A stretch of 64,000 nt of DNA from contig NZ_BMOD01000008.1 of assembly GCF_014646895.1 (NCBI RefSeq), forward strand, positions 62,001 through 126,000, given 5' to 3'. The notes under the pieces are model-generated. The model made no database searches. It saw only the letters and a list, made by a program, of their open reading frames with translations, and was not told the origin of the DNA. The position numbers were made by a program, and so were the translations under genes. Shown here piece by piece: positions 9,479-16,969 of this stretch. Within the stretch, counting starts at the first letter, position 1; every line of letters starts with the position of its first letter. The stretch is from Deinococcus roseus. GTDB lineage: Bacteria; Deinococcota; Deinococci; Deinococcales; Deinococcaceae.

Positions 9479-9635
9479 GCCGAGAGCCGAGAGCCCAGAG
9501 CCGAGGGCCGAGAGCAATGTGAAACAAGCCCTTTCAAAAATCAAGAACAGTAAAGCAACATTCTTGATCAGCAGTTCAAAGCAATCGCTACAGCATCACA
9601 GGTTTGCCCTCGGCCCTCGGCTCTGGGCCCTCAGC
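9479..9635. repeat. Pair of inverted GCCGAGA/GCCGAGG heptad repeats flanking about 90 bp
   Basis: The stretch 9479-9515 is built from heptamers such as GCCGAGA, GCCCAGA and GCCGAGG. The stretch 9606-9635, read on the other strand, is nearly the same 30 bases (about 26 of 30 match). Between them is an A-rich 90-bp core without a gene. The same heptads occur at 23876, 34576, 47525/47642 and 50621/50752, so this is a dispersed family and may be a miniature mobile element. Confidence 0.7.
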
Positions 9636-9685
9636 AAGAAAAACACCCCCTGTCCCAAATTCCCAGTGCCCTTAAGGAGTCAAAG

Positions 9686-10906
9686 ATGCAAGACAACGCC
9701 GCCAACAAAGTTGTGATCGCCTCCACGTCAGGATTCACCATCCTGTTCGCTGTGTGGGTGATGTTCGCCATCATTGGAATTCCCCTGCAGAAAGAGCTGA
9801 ACCTTTCAGACGCCCAGTTCGCACTTCTGACCGCTGTGCCTGTGTTGACCGGCTCCCTGCTGCGTCTGCCTGTGGGCATTCTTGCCGACAAATTTGGCGG
9901 CAAGAATGTCTTCACCATCCTGACTTTGCTGACCAGCATCCCGCTGTTCATCCTGCCCTTCGCTGGCAGCTACAACGCCATCCTGACCCTGGCTTTCTTC
10001 GTGGGTCTGGCCGGGGTGTCCTTCGCCATTGGCAACAGCTGGATTTCCTTCTGGGTGCCCAGAGAGCGCCAGGGTCTGGCCCTCGGGACCTTCGGTGCAG
10101 GGAACGTGGGAGCCAGCATCACCAAACTGCTTGCCCCCACCCTGATCACCCTGATTCCCGCCACGGGCGCACTGATCCCCGGCGGGTGGCGCTTCGTGCC
10201 CCTGCTGTACGCCGTGATCCTGCTGGTGGTGGCTGCTTTCATCCACTTCTACGCTCCCGAAGACCGCAAGAACACCACCCCAAAAACCATCTCCCAGTGG
10301 CTCTCTCCCCTCAAGCACATCCAGGTCTGGCGTTTCGGTCTGTACTACGTGATCTTCTTCGGTGCTTACGTGGCCCTGTCCAGCTGGCTCCCCAAGTACT
10401 ACAAAACCGTGTACCACATGGACCTGAAAGTGGCCGGTCTGCTGACTGCCCTGTTCATCTTCCCTGCCAGCCTGCTGCGTCCTCTGGGCGGTTACCTGAG
10501 CGACAGATTCGGTCCCCGCATCGTGACCCTTTACTCCTTCGTGGTCTGCGTGGTCGCCACCCTGATCCTCAGCATGAACACCGCATCCATGCCCCTTCCC
10601 GCTTTCCTGGCCGCCACCCTGCTGCTGGGTGTGGGCATGGGTGTGGGCAAAGCCTCCACCTACAAACTGATCGCCAACTGGTACGGCGCAGACATGGGCG
10701 TGGTGGGCGGTCTGGTGGGTCTGCTGGGCGGTCTGGGCGGATTCTTCCTGCCCCTCTTGTTCGCCACCACCGCCAAAACCTACGCTCCCAGTGCCTTCAT
10801 CTGGCTGTTCGGGTTCAGCGTGGTCAGCATGTTCATCTTCATGGGTGCCGTAAGGATGATTCAGGCCCGCGAAGTGCGCAGCAACCTGGTGGCTGCAGAC
10901 GACTGA
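9686..10906 (+). CDS. narK: Nitrate/nitrite MFS transporter NarK-type
   Basis: A 406-residue major facilitator with about 12 membrane helices. Nitrate/nitrite-porter motifs are visible: RLPVGILADKFGGKNVF after helix 2, and the glycine-rich GLAGVSFAIGNSWISFW and GLVGLLGGLGGFFLPL, which match the family nitrate signatures. AAGGAG lies 8 bases before the ATG. It follows nrtABD after a 209-bp gap holding the heptad repeat, so it may be co-transcribed or separate. Together the locus carries both a high-affinity ABC importer and an MFS porter for the same ion. Confidence 0.93.
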   Translation: MQDNAANKVVIASTSGFTILFAVWVMFAIIGIPLQKELNLSDAQFALLTAVPVLTGSLLRLPVGILADKFGGKNVFTILTLLTSIPLFILPFAGSYNAILTLAFFVGLAGVSFAIGNSWISFWVPRERQGLALGTFGAGNVGASITKLLAPTLITLIPATGALIPGGWRFVPLLYAVILLVVAAFIHFYAPEDRKNTTPKTISQWLSPLKHIQVWRFGLYYVIFFGAYVALSSWLPKYYKTVYHMDLKVAGLLTALFIFPASLLRPLGGYLSDRFGPRIVTLYSFVVCVVATLILSMNTASMPLPAFLAATLLLGVGMGVGKASTYKLIANWYGADMGVVGGLVGLLGGLGGFFLPLLFATTAKTYAPSAFIWLFGFSVVSMFIFMGAVRMIQAREVRSNLVAADD

Positions 10907-10939
10907 GCAGCCCACACCTGAGCAACATATCAAGTTCAA

Positions 10940-10961
10940 GAGGCCTCAGGGCCTCTTTTTT
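10940..10961 (+). terminator. Intrinsic terminator after narK
   Basis: GAGGCC-TCAG-GGCCTC hairpin followed by TTTTTT, located 35 bases after the narK stop. Confidence 0.85.
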
Positions 10962-11107
10962 GTTTTTGCAGGAAGGGTTCAGTTGCAGCTCACAGCCCTC
11001 AAGCAAACCCTTTTTTTCTAGAGCAATCCTTGAACGAAAGTTTAGGCAAAAACAACATTTCAATGTTTGTTACCAGACCGCAAACAGGATCTTTTTATAT
11101 TGACCCC

Positions 11108-11923
11108 ATGGACTGGAAAAGATTAGGAAAAAGCGGAAATGTTGAGGACCGCCGGGGCATTCCCGGTGGTGGACTGGCCATCGGGGGTGGAGCAGGTTTG
11201 ATCTTGCTGATCATCAGCCTGCTGTTCGGTGGCAATCCAGGAGATGTCCTCAACCAGATCAATGGAAATTCAAACCAGCAGCAATCCAAACCCCAGAACG
11301 ATGAGGCCTTTCAATTCGGCCAGGCCATCATCAGTGGCACCAACGAATACTGGGGCAAGGTGTTCCAGAAATCCGGGCGCACCTACCATGAACCCACCCT
11401 GGCTTTGTTCTCTGGAGGCACCTCCACAGGCTGCGGCAATGCCACCTCTGCTTCCGGGCCTTTTTATTGCCCCAACGACCAGAAGATTTACATTGATCCC
11501 TCTTTCTTCAATGATCTGGCCACCCGTTTTGGAGCCAAAGGAGACTTTGCAGCAGCTTACGTGATTGCCCACGAGGTGGGTCACCACGTGCAGGATGAGC
11601 TGGGCATCATGGATCAGGTGCAAGCCAGCGGTGACCGTCAGGGGGCCAATTCTGCTTCTGTGAAACTGGAATTGCAAGCCGATTGCTTTGCAGGTGTATG
11701 GGGCAATTACCTTGCCACCATGAAAGATCCCATCGTCACCTCCAGTGAACTGAACCAGGGTCGCACCGCTGCCCAGTCTGTTGGAGATGACCGCCTCCAA
11801 GAGCAGTCCCGTGGATACGCCAACCCTGAAACCTTCACCCACGGAAGCAGTGCCCAGCGGGACCACTGGTTCAGTGTGGGTGCCAAAACCGGTGATGCCA
11901 ACCAGTGCAACACCTTTGAGTGA
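11108..11923 (+). CDS. Neutral zinc metallopeptidase, YpfJ/KPN_02809 family
   Basis: The 271-residue protein starts with MDWKRLGKSGNVEDRRG, the typical opening of this family, followed by a membrane anchor at about residues 25-45 (GLILLIISLLFGG). The zinc-binding HEVGHHVQ sits near residue 154, and further family landmarks are LELQADCFAGVWG and YGNPETFTHGSS-like segments near the end. An in-frame upstream TTG at 11030 is rejected because a TATATT box lies 6 bases before the ATG at 11108, indicating a leaderless mRNA. The protease domain would face the cell exterior. The physiological substrate is unknown. Confidence 0.9.
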   Translation: MDWKRLGKSGNVEDRRGIPGGGLAIGGGAGLILLIISLLFGGNPGDVLNQINGNSNQQQSKPQNDEAFQFGQAIISGTNEYWGKVFQKSGRTYHEPTLALFSGGTSTGCGNATSASGPFYCPNDQKIYIDPSFFNDLATRFGAKGDFAAAYVIAHEVGHHVQDELGIMDQVQASGDRQGANSASVKLELQADCFAGVWGNYLATMKDPIVTSSELNQGRTAAQSVGDDRLQEQSRGYANPETFTHGSSAQRDHWFSVGAKTGDANQCNTFE

Positions 11924-11950
11924 ACTTCAAACCACAGCATCCATTCAAAA

Positions 11951-11990
11951 CATCCCCCTTTCTTGAGGTTTCAGAGAGGGGGATGTTCTT
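11951..11990 (+). terminator. Terminator after the metallopeptidase
   Basis: A hairpin CATCCCCCT...AGGGGGATG (arms 11951-11959 and 11977-11985) is followed by TTCTTTT. It lies 28 bases after the stop codon. Confidence 0.7.
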
Positions 11991-12003
11991 TTGCAGGCTC
12001 AAA

Positions 12004-12159
12004 TCACCTGCGGTTCTGGTCTTCCATGAAACCGTGAAGCTTCATCCAAAAAGCTCCAGCGGCCCAGCAGACCACCACCGCTCCCACAAGCCACAGGACC
12101 CATTGCCACCAGGGCATGATGCTGAAAAAATCTGCCAGTCTGTAATTTTCAAGATTCAT
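12004..12159 (-). CDS. Small single-pass membrane protein (51 aa)
   Basis: From the ATG at 12159 (GAGG six bases before it) a 51-codon frame encodes MNLENYRLADFF, a strongly hydrophobic Trp-rich segment (roughly residues 16-38, MPWWQWVLWLVGAVVV) and a polar tail ending EDQNRR. No family is recognised. Its mRNA would begin with the hairpin element at 12175-12255, which lies just upstream in the same direction, so expression may require read-through of that hairpin. It is a real-looking small gene, but the only support is the hydrophobic segment, the ribosome site and the upstream promoter. Confidence 0.55.
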   Translation of the reverse strand: MNLENYRLADFFSIMPWWQWVLWLVGAVVVCWAAGAFWMKLHGFMEDQNRR

Positions 12160-12174
12160 AAATCGCCTCTGTGT

Positions 12175-12255
12175 CCAAAACAAAAAATTCGCCTTAACGG
12201 CGACTGATGTAAAACATTATAGCAGGTTATGCAATATGCAGCAACTCAAACCAGG
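12175..12255 (-). ncRNA. Promoter-hairpin element, copy A (predicted RNA of about 29 nt)
   Basis: On the minus strand: TTGCTG (12244-12239), 17 bases, then TATAAT (12221-12216) preceded by TGC, giving an extended -10. Six bases later comes CATCAGTCG, then the hairpin TCGCC-GTTAA-GGCGA (12203-12189) and a run of six T. A transcript would run from about 12210 to 12182. Conservation with copies B (13561) and C (60176) begins about 11 bases before the -35 and ends at a shared TTTTGG after the T-run. It is placed in front of the 51-residue membrane protein gene. No known RNA family was recognised. Confidence 0.7.
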
Positions 12256-12263
12256 GCAAGGTT

Positions 12264-12473
12264 TCATTCGCCACCCCCACCGCCGTCGCAACCGCCCCCA
12301 TCGCTGCTGGAACAATCGCTGCTCGAATCGCCCCAGGCACTGAAATCTGCAGAAAACCCTCCATCTGCACTTCCTCCCAGTTGCTGACGCAGACGCTGAG
12401 GAGACAGCCAGACCACCAGACCCACAACCAGAGCCACTGCACCAAAAATCAACAGAAACAGCATTGTGTCCAT
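12264..12473 (-). CDS. Small membrane protein with Ser/Asp/Cys/Gly-rich tail (69 aa)
   Basis: AGGAGG precedes the ATG by five bases. Residues 3-23 form one membrane helix (MLFLLIFGAVALVVGLVVWL). After a short basic stretch (SPQRLRQQ) the tail becomes low complexity, with DSSSDCSSSDGGGCDGGGGGE at the C-terminus. Gly/Cys-rich tails like this end several families of predicted membrane proteins (for example proteins annotated with a TIGR04222 domain). Whether this one is related is not clear, and no function is assigned. Confidence 0.7.
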   Translation of the reverse strand: MDTMLFLLIFGAVALVVGLVVWLSPQRLRQQLGGSADGGFSADFSAWGDSSSDCSSSDGGGCDGGGGGE

Positions 12474-12688
12474 GACATCCTCCTGAAAAACCCGAAGAAA
12501 ACTCGAATCTCTGGCTTGCTGGACGCCTTTTCCTGTGTCTGCATTGTTTCAGGAAAGGGTCATGGGATTGTCAGGCCTGCATGACAGAACAGGGCAAGTG
12601 ACCGGGCTAAGTGGTTTGGCTCAGGGGTCTGGATAGGCCAGTTCAGGCATGTGTGCTTGCTGTGCTTTTCTTACCCTGAGAGCATCCC

Positions 12689-13552
12689 ATGAGCACCCTG
12701 CCTGCACAACAACCTTTCCGCTGGAACCTGCAGAAAACCGAGCAGCTGGGCAATTTGCCCCAGCAAGGCGAGCCCGCTTATCCAGAATTTCTGTCCGACC
12801 TGAGGTTGTGCGCTGCAAAAGTGCTGTCTTCCAGTGACAATGCGGATCTGGTGTTTGTGGGACGCTCTCCAGAAAGCCTCTACGATCACCTGCAGGGTGC
12901 CCTGCACAACACCTCATGGAAGGACCGCCTGCAGATGCTGAACCTCTCCATCGGAGGCTGGACGGTGGACAGCATTCAGAAGGAAACCCCTGCAGCCCTG
13001 AAGGCCATCGAACAGCAATTTCAGGCGCTGAACCTGATGCCAGCGCAAATTCTGGCCCGTCCCCATGGGGTGGCTTTTGTGGATCTGGTGTGTGGCGGTT
13101 CCACTTTTCTGAGCCTGTACCGCCTGCTGCTGCACTGGGCGGCCAGAGATGGCATTCCTGCCCGCCTGCTCAGCCAGAACATCCGTTTTGTGGGCATTGT
13201 GGAAAGCCTGAAAACCAGCCCCAACACCTGGCGCTGGCAGCAAAAAGTGAAGTGGCAGGATGCCCCCATCCCGGAGGTGAAAAACATCTCGGTGCCTTAC
13301 CGTTTCTGGTTTTACCTGGGAGACCAGCAGCACAAGGTGGCCCGCTGGAACCCCCCTGCCTTCTGGGCCGAGGAGCAGATGCAGCTTCCTCCCAGGGAAT
13401 TCTGGCACCTGCAGGCCCTGCATTTTTCCCGAAAATTGTACGAGGTGGGCCGCAGCCGGGAAGAAAAACTGCAGCTTGCCCGAGAAATGGTACAGTTGCC
13501 CGGCATGAAGCAGGGCTGGTACCGGTCTCTGGTGTTGCAATTGAAAGGCTGA
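12689..13552 (+). CDS. Conserved-looking hypothetical protein, possibly phosphoribosyltransferase-like
   Basis: A 287-residue cytoplasmic protein without signal or membrane segment. Two stretches hint at a type I phosphoribosyltransferase-like fold: ADLVFVGRSPESLYDHLQG (about 52-70) and GVAFVDLVCGGSTFLSLYRL (about 126-145), the latter resembling the hydrophobic-acidic-Thr loop that binds PRPP. The usual paired acidic residues of that loop are not both present (VDL instead of DD/DE), so activity is uncertain. The C-terminal half is Trp- and Arg-rich (WRWQQKVKWQ, YRFWFYLGDQ). The start has no strong Shine-Dalgarno (GAGAG). Product not identified. Confidence 0.75.
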   Translation: MSTLPAQQPFRWNLQKTEQLGNLPQQGEPAYPEFLSDLRLCAAKVLSSSDNADLVFVGRSPESLYDHLQGALHNTSWKDRLQMLNLSIGGWTVDSIQKETPAALKAIEQQFQALNLMPAQILARPHGVAFVDLVCGGSTFLSLYRLLLHWAARDGIPARLLSQNIRFVGIVESLKTSPNTWRWQQKVKWQDAPIPEVKNISVPYRFWFYLGDQQHKVARWNPPAFWAEEQMQLPPREFWHLQALHFSRKLYEVGRSREEKLQLAREMVQLPGMKQGWYRSLVLQLKG

Positions 13553-13560
13553 ACAAAGAT

Positions 13561-13641
13561 CCAAAATGAAAAAATCGCCGTGATTGGCGACTGATGAAAA
13601 AATTATAGCACGTTATGCAGTATTCAGCAACTGAAACCACT
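13561..13641 (-). ncRNA. Promoter-hairpin element, copy B
   Basis: On the minus strand: TTGCTG (13630-13625), 17 bases, TATAAT (13607-13602) with a preceding TGC, then CATCAGTCG. The hairpin TCGCC-6 nt loop-GGCGA (13590-13575) is followed by six T. The layout and most of the sequence match copy A. Transcription would point towards the 3' end of the gene at 12689-13552 on the opposite strand, and there is no downstream gene in that direction, so this copy argues for a free-standing small RNA or regulatory element over an attenuator. Confidence 0.7.
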
Positions 13642-13661
13642 GCAACCCCCGAAAGGATCCC

Positions 13662-14696
13662 ATGACCGAATTCTCGCAGCTCAGCGGCAAGGCCCAGATT
13701 CACCGGCTCAGAAAGGTGGCCTTTGAAGCGCTGGGGGCTTACCCCTTTGAAGTCAAAAAGCTCTCAACACTCAACCACGGCTTCAACACCACCTTCCGGG
13801 TGGACGACACGGCAGGCCACAAATACGCCCTGCGCATCAACGTCAACAGCCGTCGCACCACCGAAAACGTGCAGGCTGAAATGGCCTGGCTGGAGGCCCT
13901 GGCTGCAGACACCGACATTCCCGTGGTGAAGCCCATTCGCACTTCAGCAGGCCCCATCCTGCAGATGCTTGAGGTTCCCGGATTTGCAGACCCTTTGCCC
14001 TCTGCACTTTTTGAGTGGATTCCCGGTCCTTTGCTGGGAGACAGACTCTCCAGAAATGGGGTCTCCCTGGTGCACCAGCTGGGCCAGGTGACCGCAAAAC
14101 TCCACCAGCATGCCTCTGGCTGGACTTTGCCTGCAGGCTGCGCTTTGCCCACCACCACCAGCATCTACCTGGGCGATCAGATTGTGCTCTTCGGAGAAGT
14201 GGGAGCCGCCCACCTCTCTGCTGAGCAGCAAGACCTGTTTCAGAACGCTGCAGACCTCGCCCAGGGCACCCTGGACCGCATTTACCAGCAAGAAAACCAG
14301 CCTTTCCCCATCCACACCGACCTGCACAGCCACAACCTGAAAGTCTGGCGTGGCGATCTGCAGGTCTTCGATTTTGACGATTGCGCCCTGGGCCATCCGG
14401 TGCAGGATGTGGCCAATGCCATCTACTACCTGAATGGCTTCAAAGAACGGGACGCTTACCAGGAAGCCTTTCAGCAGGGTTACGCCGAGGTGCTGCCCTG
14501 GACATTTCAGGACAGCGACATTGAGGTCCTGATGGCAGGACGTGGGTTGCTGCTGGCCAACGATGTGCTGGTCAACCTCAACCCGGAGGTGCGCAAGTAC
14601 ATTCCAGAGTTCCTGAACAAGACCACCCGGCGCATGACCCACTGGCTGGAACAGGGAACCTACCGGAACCCTGCCCAGGAGACCTACCCCCAGTAG
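13662..14696 (+). CDS. Phosphotransferase of the APH/choline kinase family
   Basis: A 344-residue cytoplasmic kinase. The N-lobe has FNTTFRVDD...YALRINV, and the catalytic loop is HTDLHSHNLKVW near residue 220 (Brenner-type HxDxxxxN), followed by the metal-binding DFDDCALG. The layout resembles SrkA/homoserine-kinase-II-like members of the APH superfamily. The substrate cannot be deduced: antibiotic, amino acid, sugar and protein Ser/Thr kinases all share it. AAAGGA precedes the ATG. It is convergent with the SRPBCC gene, with only 15 bases between the stops. Confidence 0.85.
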   Translation: MTEFSQLSGKAQIHRLRKVAFEALGAYPFEVKKLSTLNHGFNTTFRVDDTAGHKYALRINVNSRRTTENVQAEMAWLEALAADTDIPVVKPIRTSAGPILQMLEVPGFADPLPSALFEWIPGPLLGDRLSRNGVSLVHQLGQVTAKLHQHASGWTLPAGCALPTTTSIYLGDQIVLFGEVGAAHLSAEQQDLFQNAADLAQGTLDRIYQQENQPFPIHTDLHSHNLKVWRGDLQVFDFDDCALGHPVQDVANAIYYLNGFKERDAYQEAFQQGYAEVLPWTFQDSDIEVLMAGRGLLLANDVLVNLNPEVRKYIPEFLNKTTRRMTHWLEQGTYRNPAQETYPQ

Positions 14697-14711
14697 CTTC
14701 AGCCCGTAGAG

Positions 14712-15263
14712 TCAGCGCACAAAAGTGGAACGGGGTGGCGCGGGAATGCCTCTGGCCTCCTCGGGGGTGCGGGCCTTCCTGCGCCTCAACTCCAGTTCCA
14801 GGCTCTCAAAACCTTTCTGCATGGCCCACCCATGGTTCCAGCGAAAAATGGGTTTCATCAGGAATGAGAGGTACTTCAGCAAAGGTTTCTCGGCCACGAT
14901 GGACCAGTCGTAGGTGATGTTCACGCAGTCCCCATCCTGCTTGAAGGTCCAGATCCCTCTTCCCACAAAATCCCCCTGGGCTTTCAGGGCAAAACCATAC
15001 GGCACATTGACCTCGGTGACCACAAAAGACCAGCGCAGGGTGTAGGGCAACCACCCTTTGGTGTAGAGCTCCACTTCTTTGCCCACCCCATTCTGGGCCC
15101 CTTCTTTCAACACCTTCACTTGCAAATACACGCTGGGCCACCAGCGGGCCAGCCCCTCAGCATCTGCCAGAACTTCGCTGATTTCCTGACAGCTGCTTTT
15201 GACCCTCCAGTGGGTCACAAAATGGTAGGTGTTGGTGCTCTGGGTCTTGCTGGTCTGGGTCAT
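14712..15263 (-). CDS. SRPBCC (START/polyketide cyclase-like) domain protein
   Basis: A 183-residue protein with the SRPBCC pattern: HFVTHWRVKSSCQEISEVLADAEGLARWWPS at the start, a central beta-rich region, and the long C-terminal helix (GFESLELELRRRKA). Such proteins bind hydrophobic ligands or modify them. No ligand is implied by the context. AAGGAG lies before the ATG. It is probably co-transcribed with the two exported-protein genes upstream (11-bp gap to the next). Confidence 0.85.
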   Translation of the reverse strand: MTQTSKTQSTNTYHFVTHWRVKSSCQEISEVLADAEGLARWWPSVYLQVKVLKEGAQNGVGKEVELYTKGWLPYTLRWSFVVTEVNVPYGFALKAQGDFVGRGIWTFKQDGDCVNITYDWSIVAEKPLLKYLSFLMKPIFRWNHGWAMQKGFESLELELRRRKARTPEEARGIPAPPRSTFVR

Positions 15264-15274
15264 GAATTGCTCCT

Positions 15275-15775
15275 TCAGGGCATGGGAGGCAGGCAGTACC
15301 CGAGGTGTTCTGCGTGCGGCACAAAGTAAGCATGGATGTCATAGTGCGGAATGGGATAACCTTCATGGCCCTGCGGCTGGAATTCGATGTCCACATGGTC
15401 GATTTTTAAAAACCATTTGGGGGTCTTCAAGGCGTCCACCCAGGACATGCCTTTCGCAAACATCTCCTGGGAGGGCATCAGTTCCACAAAAACCAGTCTG
15501 TCATCTTTGATGCCATAAATGGGACCCAGCGGCAAATCCTGCAGTCTGGCCCAGTGTTCGCCCATGGTGGGCACGCAGTCAGAGACTTTGACGGTGCCTT
15601 CGGGCAGCCCCCAGCGCTTTGCAGTCTCAGCCATGGCGGCTTGCTGCTCTTCCGTGAACATCGGTCCCTGGCCCATGTCCAAGCCAGGCATGCTGCCAGA
15701 GTCGTCCTGGGCCAGACCCACACCAGAGATCCCGATGCCCAGCATCAATGCTGCACACAACAGGTGTTTTTTCAT
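15275..15775 (-). CDS. Exported His-rich protein, possibly TTHB210-like
   Basis: The start chosen is the ATG at 15775 (GGAGG upstream). It gives a clean Sec signal peptide (MKKHLLCAALMLGIGISGVGLAQ), while earlier in-frame codons run into untranslated sequence. The 166-residue product has a Met/Asp-rich N-terminal stretch and a C-terminal region with HYDIHAYFVPHAEH, plausible for metal binding. The combination recalls the TTHB210-like (DUF5602) family first seen in Thermus, but I cannot confirm this by alignment. It sits among other small exported proteins. Confidence 0.75.
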   Translation of the reverse strand: MKKHLLCAALMLGIGISGVGLAQDDSGSMPGLDMGQGPMFTEEQQAAMAETAKRWGLPEGTVKVSDCVPTMGEHWARLQDLPLGPIYGIKDDRLVFVELMPSQEMFAKGMSWVDALKTPKWFLKIDHVDIEFQPQGHEGYPIPHYDIHAYFVPHAEHLGYCLPPMP

Positions 15776-15839
15776 GTTCTCCTCCTCCAGAATCCTCCCC
15801 TGACACGCAGGGGAGGGGTGGGGTTTAAGCGAGGTGGGG

Positions 15840-16265
15840 TTAGAAATCGCCGCAGATGATGCTGGGACCCACAGCATCCGGGTTGTTGGAGTGGATGTTC
15901 AGGTACATGGGGGTCATGGTGAATTTCACGGTGGCGGGCAGTTTGGTGTAAGAGGTGGCCATGCCCCTGTCATCGGCCATCAGGTTGTTGAGGCCAATGA
16001 TCTTGTCGCCGTTCTGCATGGAACACATGGCGTCATTGGTGGCATTGAAGTGGATGTGGTTGGCGTACATGCCAGAGCCGGGAGTCAGGCCCTCAAGGTG
16101 CACAAAGACTTCGTGCTCACCACTGGGCCAGGCCACCACCACGGCACTGCCCATCTGCATGCCCATGCCCATCAGGGGAATGGTCATCACGGTCATGCGT
16201 CCCATCATGTCGGAGGCGAGGGCCATGCTGCCCAGGGTTGCGGCCAGGATCAAAAGTTTTTTCAT
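15840..16265 (-). CDS. Exported protein, SodC/CHRD-like fold suspected
   Basis: The 141-residue protein begins with the signal MKKLLILAATLGSMALAS and is very Met-rich just after it (MMGRMTVMTIPLMGMGMQMG). It then carries HEVFVHLEGLTPGSGMYANHIHF and LNIHSNNPDAVGPSIICGDF. The spaced HxH/LxxH motifs and the terminal CGDF resemble the superoxide dismutase-like and CHRD families. The full set of copper/zinc ligands is not evident, so no dismutase activity is claimed. Its start overlaps the stop of the upstream SnoaL-like gene (ATGA). Confidence 0.7.
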   Translation of the reverse strand: MKKLLILAATLGSMALASDMMGRMTVMTIPLMGMGMQMGSAVVVAWPSGEHEVFVHLEGLTPGSGMYANHIHFNATNDAMCSMQNGDKIIGLNNLMADDRGMATSYTKLPATVKFTMTPMYLNIHSNNPDAVGPSIICGDF

Positions 16266-16678
16266 GTGTGTTCACCCTTCAACTGGTTTAAGAGATGCCA
16301 GTAGTCCAATAAACCCCAGCGTTCCGTCAAAAAGCCTTCCCGGAACCTGAGGACATCCACCACCTCAAGAGAAACCCTGCGCCGGGTGTGTGGGAGGCCA
16401 GCGAAACCTCCGACATGCACTCCAGACCAGCTGCTTCTGCACACCACCACATCCTGAAAAGCCCGGAATTCCTGCACCTGCACTTCCAGGTTTTCAAAAG
16501 AGGCATGCAGCTCTGCAAAAAAGCGTTTCTCTCCTTCCAAATCTGGAGGAAGGTGGGGGAGCCTCGGGTCGTGGTTGAGAAACTGCGGACTGACCACGTC
16601 TTCAATGACGCTCAGGTTTCCGCGTTCCACCACCTCGTCCAGAAAGTGTTGGAAGATGCTGCGGTTCGCCTCGGACAT
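16262..16678 (-). CDS. SnoaL-like / ester cyclase family protein
   Basis: The start is the ATG at 16678 (AAGAGGT upstream); the frame is open for another 86 codons upstream but that part looks non-coding. The 138-residue product follows the SnoaL-like pattern: helix IFQHFLDEVVERGNLSVIEDVVSPQFLNHDP, then GEKRFFAELHASFENLEVQVQEF and a C-terminal sheet with WGLLDYW. Members bind or isomerise small hydrophobic molecules; the ligand is unknown. It is the first of a four-gene minus-strand run (SnoaL, SodC-like, His-rich, SRPBCC). Confidence 0.8.
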   Translation of the reverse strand: MSEANRSIFQHFLDEVVERGNLSVIEDVVSPQFLNHDPRLPHLPPDLEGEKRFFAELHASFENLEVQVQEFRAFQDVVVCRSSWSGVHVGGFAGLPHTRRRVSLEVVDVLRFREGFLTERWGLLDYWHLLNQLKGEHT

Positions 16679-16969
16679 ACCCTGACCTCTTGAGAAACAG
16701 TGTGCAATTTGGGGTGTGAAAGAAACGTCAAAAGCAAACACCTGCATTTGATGGGCATTTTGACGGTTTTCCATTGTTGGCAGCAAGAGAATTTTGCATT
16801 TTATTTGGTCTGGATCTTTTTTGCCATGAGGGAAATCCCCAGTAGGTTTCTCTGCGGCTTTCCCTGAAAGTGGTAATTGTCCGCTTTTCATCTCTGGGTG
16901 CCGTTTCAAGCATGCTCCAACAGGCACCTCCATCAAACATTCTCAAACGTCAGGACCACAGGTGATGTC
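16679..16969. other. 291-bp divergent intergenic region
   Basis: This A/T-rich stretch separates the SnoaL-like gene (minus) from the gene at 16970 (plus). No gene, hairpin with T-run or confident promoter pair was recognised, although it must hold promoters for both directions. Confidence 0.5.
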
